Origin: Verrucomicrobiia bacterium
Lineage (GTDB): Bacteria > Verrucomicrobiota > Verrucomicrobiia > Limisphaerales > UBA1100
Length of the DNA: 36,580 nt
Direction: 5' to 3'
Assembly (NCBI GenBank): GCA_014239365.1
Contig: JAAZZB010000043.1
Coordinates: 1 to 36,580 of the forward strand
The notes beneath the pieces are model-generated. The model did not search any database. It saw nothing but the letters and a program-made list of their open reading frames with translations, and was not told where the DNA came from. The position numbers and the translations under genes are program-made. Of the stretch, positions 33,015 to 36,580 are shown piece after piece (within the stretch, counting starts at the first letter, position 1; every line of letters begins with the position of its first letter).

Positions 33015-33878
33015 ATGAAAACACAAATCAAAAAGGGGTTTACCCTTATCGAGTTGCTGGTGGTGATCGCCATTATTGGCATCCTGGCCAGTATGCTGCT
33101 TCCCACCTTGGCTAAAGCTAAGAAAAAGGCGAATCGCCTCAAATGTTCCAACAACGTTGGCCAAATCTCCAAGGCTTATCTCTCCTTCGCAGGTGATAAC
33201 GAGACGATGCCCTGGCTGATGCAAACAGGTGACAACAAAGCAGCCTACGCTTCGGATTACCGTGATGGCGCCGGCGGCACTACGCTGACATACGTGCACA
33301 ACCATCATATGATTGATATTCGTTTCGTTATGACGCTACCCAGCATCCGTCGCGATCTGGATAGCTCCAAGATGCTCCTCTCCCCGACTGACCCCATCAC
33401 CAAGAGTGGTAACCAAAAGGATAACACTCAAGGCAAGCTCGACGGTGGCAAATGGGCCGGATCGACTTGGGGCACTAATGGACATTACGTGCACGATCGC
33501 GCGGGCAGCTATGGCTACCACCAAAATGGTGATGACCAAACTCCCGAGGCTCTGCTCTCCTTCGCCCGGAACATCTACGGTGACTGGCGTTCCTCCTCGA
33601 CTGTCCTCCCCGGTGGACGCATCAGCTGGCCGAACCCATACATTAATGTACGGCTTCGCACCGCTTCCGGTCGCGGCAGCAATCTGCTCGGCCCGACTGG
33701 TTACTGGCGGAACAAAGTGGCTGGCTTCGACGCCGGCACGGGCAACTGGTCCAAATCCGATGGTTCTGTGACTCAGGGCGACCAAGCTCAGTGGAACACA
33801 GCGATTGGCGAAACTGCAGCCGTCACCGGTGGCAGCAACACCAACCCAACCGATCAAGTGGCTCGTTTCGGACGTTAG
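33015..33878 (+). CDS. Prepilin-like exported protein, array copy 2 (intact)
   Basis: This 287-residue protein starts at ATG 33015, MKTQIKKG then [14 protein letters not shown], with the prepilin-peptidase site at Gly8/Phe9. The frame is open to an ATG at 32961, but that start would add a non-leader extension, so the downstream ATG is preferred. Shared blocks are [63 protein letters not shown] and the D-X9-DG block [15 protein letters not shown]. It lacks the Tyr-rich insertion of copy 1. It ends QVARFGR. A perfect promoter, a leader hairpin and a strong terminator make this the cleanest unit of the array. Confidence 0.86.
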   Translation: MKTQIKKGFTLIELLVVIAIIGILASMLLPTLAKAKKKANRLKCSNNVGQISKAYLSFAGDNETMPWLMQTGDNKAAYASDYRDGAGGTTLTYVHNHHMIDIRFVMTLPSIRRDLDSSKMLLSPTDPITKSGNQKDNTQGKLDGGKWAGSTWGTNGHYVHDRAGSYGYHQNGDDQTPEALLSFARNIYGDWRSSSTVLPGGRISWPNPYINVRLRTASGRGSNLLGPTGYWRNKVAGFDAGTGNWSKSDGSVTQGDQAQWNTAIGETAAVTGGSNTNPTDQVARFGR

Positions 33879-33902
33879 TCTGAACCGAAGCTGAAAAACT
33901 CT

Positions 33903-33933
33903 AAACCCTCCGACTTCGGTCGGAGGGTTTTTT
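33903..33933 (+). terminator. Terminator after prepilin-like copy 2
   Basis: A perfect 12-pair stem (AAACCCTCCGAC / GTCGGAGGGTTT) closes on a stable TTCG tetraloop and runs into T residues, 25 bases past the stop codon. Confidence 0.95.
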
Positions 33934-33979
33934 GTTTTATCCCCTCCTCAACAAAAGCCCAACCCACCCAACAAAAGGA

Positions 33980-34005
33980 AAAGCCCCCCGTTGCCGGAGG
34001 GCTTT
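33980..34005 (-). terminator. Terminator for lipoprotein 2 (minus strand)
   Basis: On the minus strand, AAAGCCCTCC pairs with GGGGGGCTTT at nine of ten positions and is followed by TTCC. It lies 35 bases past the lipoprotein stop. Confidence 0.75.
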
Positions 34006-34040
34006 CTTGTTAATCGAATTTTGAGTTGTGCGGGTTGGGG

Positions 34041-34253
34041 TTACTTCCCTTCTTCACCACCGCCGCCGCCTTCACCGCCGCCGCCAGTGCCGGGTTCTTC
34101 CTGCGGCAGGTTCTCATTCTCTTTGCCATCATGGCTGATGTCTGGCTTGCCGTCATCTTCAACAGTCTCTTCCGCGCCGCAACCGGCAACGAACACGCCA
34201 GCCGCAGCGATGGTAGCCACGGCGATTACTTTGGTCAGGTATTGCTTCAACAT
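34041..34253 (-). CDS. Small lipoprotein 2, partner of copy 2
   Basis: This 70-residue protein starts MLKQYLTKVIAVATIAAAG with lipobox VAGC (Cys25), then GAEETVEDDGKPD and a Gly/Glu-rich tail (EEPGTGGGGEGGGGGEEGK). I chose the ATG at 34253 over one 36 codons upstream, because it gives a proper lipoprotein signal that aligns with lipoproteins 1 and 3 and is preceded by GAAAGAAA. The mature part is short, acidic and probably unstructured. It converges with prepilin-like copy 2. Confidence 0.8.
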   Translation of the reverse strand: MLKQYLTKVIAVATIAAAGVFVAGCGAEETVEDDGKPDISHDGKENENLPQEEPGTGGGGEGGGGGEEGK

Positions 34254-34620
34254 ATCTATTTTTCTTTCGACAGGTTTTGTTTCGCTAAGGTTCCACCGCG
34301 TCAAAGCGCGGCTGAAGCGGCATCCTCCAACAAAACGCCCGATTTTGCAACCCCTTTTCACTGTGTGAATTGGAATGGGTCAAAACCCCCAAACCTCAAT
34401 TCCGGCCCCACGCGATCTCACGCGATCTCAACTAATCTCCCAGCTTTTTCGAGCGCTCTGGTGTCCCTTGTTGTGGTGCCTTGGTGTGCCATTGATTTCG
34501 TTGCTGAACATCCCCGCCGATGAAATCCGAATTGCGTGAAAATTTTACAATCTGCTCAATTTTGACGCTTTCGGAATGACTCCGGTTTTCAATTCCCCGA
34601 TAAAACAGCACTGAAAATTT
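34254..34620. other. Gap between lipoprotein 2 and promoter P3
   Basis: No gene is seen. A direct repeat CACGCGATCT occurs twice at about 34409-34430. A string CCCCGATAAAACAGC just before P3 (about 34596-34610) recurs just before P4 (about 36056-36070), showing that copies 3 and 4 share their upstream region. Confidence 0.5.
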
Positions 34621-34635
34621 TGGTACAAAACTTGC
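34621..34635 (+). promoter_or_regulatory. Sigma-54-type promoter P3 (copy 3)
   Basis: TGGTAC-AAAAC-TTGC fits the -24/-12 consensus with one change (C to T in the -24 element) and exact spacing. The predicted start point is near 34647. Confidence 0.8.
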
Positions 34636-34649
34636 GTGCGGGTTGGTAT

Positions 34650-34673
34650 GGAGTTAGTCGTTACGACAGTTCC
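34650..34673 (+). promoter_or_regulatory. Leader stem-loop 3
   Basis: GGAGTT-A-GTCG pairs with CGAC-AGTTCC: ten pairs with one bulged A and a TTA loop, starting about four bases after the predicted transcription start. Confidence 0.6.
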
Positions 34674-34676
34674 GCC

Positions 34677-35501
34677 GTGCCTCGCCTCATCGAGTTGCTG
34701 GTCGTCATTGCCATTATTGGCATTCTCGCCAGCATGTTGCTCCCCACTCTGGCTAAGGCTAAGAAAAAGGCGAACCGCCTGAAGTGCTCGAGCCAAATTG
34801 GTCAAATTTCAAAAGCCTATATTGGTGTGGCAACCGACGCGGAAGTGTTCCCGTGGCTGATGCAGGACGGTGACAACAAAGCACAGTACGCCGCGGATTA
34901 CCGAGGCCGCGCGTTTGGATGGTCCTACGGCTGGCATATGCCGGACATCCGCTTCGTGCTCTGCATGGCTTCCATCCGGCGTGATCTGGATAGCTCGAAG
35001 ATGGTTCTTTCACCTACGGATCCAAAAAACAAACGCCGCAATCAGGTGGAAAGCACCCGTGGTAATCTGGACAACGGCAAGTGGGGTTCATACACGCATA
35101 ATAACTCCTACTACGTGCAAACCGGTTCCAGCAGTTATGGCCACCACCTGATGGGTGACGACCAAACGCCCGAAGCGATGTTGCACTTCACCCGCAACGT
35201 GCAGGGCGACGGCTACGGTTGGTCCCAAATGCCCCGCGGCTGGATGCTCGGCTGGAATGGTAACATTGCCCGTCGGTTGAATAACAACGCCGCTGGCCGT
35301 CTGCTCGGTGCGGAAGATTCCTCTAACCGCCACAGCGTGGCCGGTTTCGATAAGGATACAGGCAACTGGTCCAACTCTGACGGCAGCGTGAAACAAGGTG
35401 ACGGCGCTCAGTGGAGCGAAGCCATCTCGACCACTGCCAAACAAAACGGCGGTAGCCTTACATCCGTTAACCAATCCATCAGCCGGGATTGGCACGAATA
35501 A
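34677..35501 (+). pseudogene. Prepilin-like gene, array copy 3, with deleted start and leader
   Basis: The body is full length and in frame (274 codons from GTG 34677) with the shared blocks [44 protein letters not shown] and D-X9-DG (FDKDTGNWSNSDGSV). Its beginning is damaged: the MK...KKGFT leader is absent and the leader RNA runs straight into CTCATCGAGTTGCTGG, giving (V)[14 protein letters not shown]. Copy 4 still has the intervening bases, so copy 3 seems to have lost them by deletion between two CTCAT strings. The open frame upstream to 34620 overlaps the promoter and cannot be the start. GTG 34677 has no ribosome-binding site and would give a protein without the Gly/Phe cleavage site. 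It may be silent, or made as an unprocessed membrane protein. Confidence 0.75.
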
Positions 35502-35528
35502 ATCGCACGAATAAACCCAACCAACCAT

Positions 35529-35560
35529 AAACCCTCCCGATTATTCGGGAGGGTTTTTTT
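35529..35560 (+). terminator. Terminator after prepilin-like copy 3
   Basis: A perfect 12-pair stem (AAACCCTCCCGA / TCGGGAGGGTTT) with a TTAT loop and a T-run, 28 bases past the stop. Confidence 0.94.
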
Positions 35561-35629
35561 GTGCCCGGATGTTGCGTGCAGACGGTGAACGCCCAGCGAC
35601 GCCAACAACAAATGAAGCGGCTGAAACAA

Positions 35630-35656
35630 AAAAAGCCCCCATGACGGGGGCTTTTT
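35630..35656 (-). terminator. Terminator for lipoprotein 3 (minus strand)
   Basis: AAAAAGCCCCC pairs perfectly with GGGGGCTTTTT around a short loop, with T-rich ends on both strands, so it could act in both directions. It lies 36 bases past the lipoprotein stop. Confidence 0.9.
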
Positions 35657-35692
35657 GAATGTAAAAACGGAAGGCTTATCGCCACCGATTGA

Positions 35693-35863
35693 TTAGTTAC
35701 CGGGTTTTGGAGGCAAATCCCCTTCTTTAGGTTCCTCTTCCCCACCAGTGGACGGGACCGGATCTTCTGATGCGGCATCTTCCGCGCCGCAACCGGCGAT
35801 GAACAGGGTGCCCGCGGCAATCGCGGTGACGGCAACAACTTTGACTAAGTATTGTTTCAGCAT
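35693..35863 (-). CDS. Small lipoprotein 3, partner of copy 3
   Basis: This 56-residue protein is short enough to be missed by many gene callers. It starts MLKQYLVKVVAVTAIAAGTL with lipobox IAGC (Cys25), then GAEDAASEDPVPS, and ends PKEGDLPPKPGN. The signal part is nearly the same as in lipoprotein 2 (MLKQYL, CGAE), while the tail is different and shorter. The intact frame beside a damaged prepilin-like gene suggests the lipoprotein is maintained on its own, or that the damage is recent. Confidence 0.8.
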   Translation of the reverse strand: MLKQYLVKVVAVTAIAAGTLFIAGCGAEDAASEDPVPSTGGEEEPKEGDLPPKPGN

Positions 35864-36080
35864 TTTTTTTGTGTGTTATTGGGCGGCCGCGCACGTGCGC
35901 GACACACGCGGAGATTCACAAATTGCCCTCTTCTTGGCAACCCTTAATTCAAGCGCCCCAACCCGCACAACGGGCTTCCCATTCAGCCCCATTCGCGTGA
36001 AATTTGCTTGGGCTTACCATAAATAACGCAGATGGAGCCCTGCCGGTTGAAGTTTCCCCGATAAAACAGCCTTTAACATT
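35864..36080. other. Gap between lipoprotein 3 and promoter P4
   Basis: No gene is seen. A palindrome-like GGCCGCGCACGTGCGCGACA lies at about 35883-35902, on the lipoprotein upstream side. The CCCCGATAAAACAGC string shared with the P3 region lies immediately before P4. Confidence 0.4.
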
Positions 36081-36095
36081 TGGCACGAAACTTGC
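36081..36095 (+). promoter_or_regulatory. Sigma-54-type promoter P4 (copy 4)
   Basis: TGGCAC-GAAAC-TTGC followed by A is a full consensus match with exact spacing. The predicted start point is near 36107. Confidence 0.88.
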
Positions 36096-36109
36096 ATGCA
36101 TTTTGCATT

Positions 36110-36133
36110 GGAACTCGTCACCATAAGAGTTCC
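36110..36133 (+). promoter_or_regulatory. Leader stem-loop 4
   Basis: GGAACTC pairs perfectly with GAGTTCC across a ten-base loop, starting about four bases after the predicted transcription start. Confidence 0.62.
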
Positions 36134-36207
36134 GCCGTGCCTAGCCTCATTGATTACATCATGCAGCTCAAATAGCTCGTAACCCAAAAAGCAAACCTCA
36201 ATCAAAA

Positions 36208-36560
36208 ATGAAAACCATAAGGGATTCACCCTCATCGAGTTACTAGTCGTCATTGCTATTATTGGCATCCTCGCCAGTATGCTGCTCCCCACTCTGGCTA
36301 AGGCTAAGAAAAAGGCGAACCGTCTGAAGTGCGCGAGCCAAGGCTCAGCCAAGGCACAATTCCTCGGCCCATCGGATGGCCCGGCCCAAAACCGGATGTC
36401 GGGCCTGGACTCGGGCACGGGCAATTTTGCCACGTCCGACGGCTCTGTGAAACAGGCCTACCAAGCCCAGTTCGATTCCCAAATCACCGCAACCAGCAAA
36501 GTCGCCGGCGGCAATATTATTGAACCGAATCAATCGATCAATCGATTCTACGGCCGATAA
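36208..36560 (+). pseudogene. Prepilin-like gene, array copy 4, frameshifted and internally deleted
   Basis: ATG 36208 opens MKTIRDS and stops after 12 codons. The proper frame, [16 protein letters not shown], begins at 36219 and has no start codon before the upstream stop at 36180, so a small indel has separated the start from the body. The membrane helix and [13 protein letters not shown] are intact and nearly identical to copy 3 at DNA level. After KCASQ the sequence jumps to a C-terminal part ([19 protein letters not shown]9-DG). About 160 residues present in copy 3 are missing. The frame then runs on to a normal stop (SINRFYGR). Unless a frameshift is used in translation, this copy is dead. 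Any partner lipoprotein would lie beyond the window. Confidence 0.8.
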
Positions 36561-36580
36561 TTGCAGCGGCGCTCAATCGC

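Noticed and set aside
34620..34676. TTG 34620 as the start of prepilin-like copy 3
   Set aside because: This codon overlaps the sigma-54-type promoter, so it would lie upstream of the transcript.

Overview
The window looks like a Verrucomicrobiota (PVC group) chromosome segment, moderately GC-rich. The evidence is lineage-typical families: three Tat-exported DUF1501 proteins, a DUF1549/DUF1553 'planctomycete cytochrome' protein, a WD40 protein with a planctomycete-type cytochrome c domain, a PQQ-like propeller protein with a PNWRGP start, prepilin-like proteins ending in an X9-DG motif, and REP-like repeats with a REP-associated transposase. This assignment rests on family recognition, not on a marker gene; no rRNA is present.

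Layout. 1-4.9 kb: a MORN/YwqK-like small protein, an MsbA-type ABC exporter, and a convergent Aas-like acyltransferase/acyl-ACP synthetase. 5.1-10.5 kb: a tight + strand run of an SPFH (band 7) protein with an internal 127-residue tandem duplication, a zinc-ribbon membrane protein resembling B. subtilis YdjG, an APC permease and NagA. 10.5-11.3 kb: a REP-flanked Y1 transposase and tRNA-Arg(CCU). 11.5-30.6 kb, mostly - strand: a PQQ-like propeller, two very small membrane proteins, then a large surface/periplasmic cluster (WD40-cytochrome, PPC-like beta-sandwich protein, DUF1549/1553 cytochrome, three DUF1501 proteins) and a HAMP/class III nucleotide cyclase.

31.0-36.6 kb holds the most unusual structure. 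A two-gene cassette (prepilin-like gene on +, small lipoprotein gene convergent on -, hairpin terminators between them) is repeated three times, and a fourth prepilin-like copy begins before the window ends. Each prepilin-like gene is preceded by a -24/-12 sigma-54-type promoter (TGGCAC-N5-TTGC or close) and by a leader stem-loop just after the predicted start point, whose paired bases differ between copies while pairing is kept. Copies 1 and 2 are intact. Copy 3 has lost its start codon and prepilin-peptidase site through an apparent short deletion. Copy 4 is frameshifted at its start and lacks about 160 internal residues. The array looks like an RpoN-controlled, expanding and decaying family of surface pseudopilins with partner lipoproteins; no pilus assembly genes are in the window.

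A second striking feature is that three neighbouring exported proteins (WD40-cytochrome, PPC-like, DUF1549/1553) all contain long Ala/Lys/Thr-rich predicted coiled coils, and two of them share one recognisable module. This suggests they assemble together. The remaining genes look like ordinary envelope and amino-sugar metabolism. All calls come from reading the sequence; no database search was possible.
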